Positions 39,923-39,958 of a stretch of 39,958 nt of DNA are shown here, in pieces. The notes beneath the pieces are model-generated. The model was not told the DNA's origin and did no database searches. It saw nothing but the letters and a program-made list of their open reading frames with translations. Location: positions 1 through 39,958 of IMG/VR virus record IMGVR_UViG_3300030118_002208, one strand, 5' to 3'. This DNA comes from a virus. Numbering within the stretch: position 1 is the stretch's first letter; every line of letters starts with the position of its first letter. The translations under genes and the position numbers were made by a program.

Positions 39923-39941
39923 AGACCGCAAAAAGCGGTCT
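39923..39941. promoter_or_regulatory. Perfect 7-bp hairpin near right edge
   Basis: AGACCGC (39923-39929), loop AAAAA, GCGGTCT (39935-39941). It lies upstream of stem-loop B on the minus strand and just downstream of ACTACCTCA (39913-39921), also found beside stem-loop A. It may be a terminator of an upstream transcript or part of a control region. Confidence 0.5.
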
Positions 39942-39958
39942 AAGAGTGCAGTCGCAGA

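Noticed and set aside
1-39958. tRNA genes, rRNA or CRISPR arrays
   Set aside because: No cloverleaf-like segment with a conserved T-loop and no regularly spaced repeats were seen in the gaps, all of which are short.

Overview
The window is a block of late (virion assembly) genes from a tailed double-stranded DNA virus of the HK97 / Caudoviricetes type. Almost every gene lies on the minus strand, so the operon runs from the right edge to the left. It carries a large terminase, a portal, an XkdF/S78-like prohead protease fused to a scaffold, an HK97-type major capsid protein, connector proteins, a tail tube protein, tail assembly chaperones with a frameshift site, a tape measure protein and a tail-tip/fibre protein cut by the left edge. 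No polymerase, primase or integrase is visible. The host is probably an archaeon: there is an ATP-dependent DNA ligase with archaeal-style motifs, an Arf-like GTPase, TATA-like promoters beside good Shine-Dalgarno sites, and many GTG/TTG starts. A marine euryarchaeal (magrovirus-like) virus is one candidate, but the sequence alone cannot settle this.

Layout, right to left in transcription order. At 39.9-38.9 kb are two coupled unknown genes preceded by a stem-loop leader. At 38.9-38.5 kb is a plus-strand island headed by a second copy of the same stem-loop. At 38.5-33.5 kb are many small, overlapping genes, including a GNAT-like protein, a zinc-ribbon protein and a double zinc/HTH protein that could be the small terminase. 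At 33.5-28.6 kb are two very large unknown proteins. At 28.6-23.7 kb are a second GNAT-like protein, TerL, a LAGLIDADG-containing protein and a portal with two zinc-binding insertions. At 23.7-18.9 kb is a cassette of small charged proteins, including a soluble PAP2 phosphatase and an EF-hand protein. At 18.9-13.3 kb are the ligase, protease-scaffold, capsid protein and a decoration-like protein. At 13.2-11.0 kb are a SAP-domain protein, small membrane proteins and the GTPase. At 11.0-1 kb are connector and tail genes.

The most striking feature is a short recurring peptide, roughly [S/D/E]-W-x-[D/E/N/T]-[I/V/T/A]-[L/I]-[K/R]. It opens at least 13 otherwise unrelated proteins. Similar motifs lie at the C-terminus of three more, one of them the protease-scaffold, and internally in two. 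I infer a capsid-targeting or scaffold-docking tag that loads a diverse set of cargo proteins, including the PAP2 enzyme, into the prohead. Two other unusual signals are the apparent complete absence of the palindromes GATC, AGCT and CGCG over 40 kb, and a pair of stem-loops with a compensatory stem change at 38.6 and 39.87 kb.
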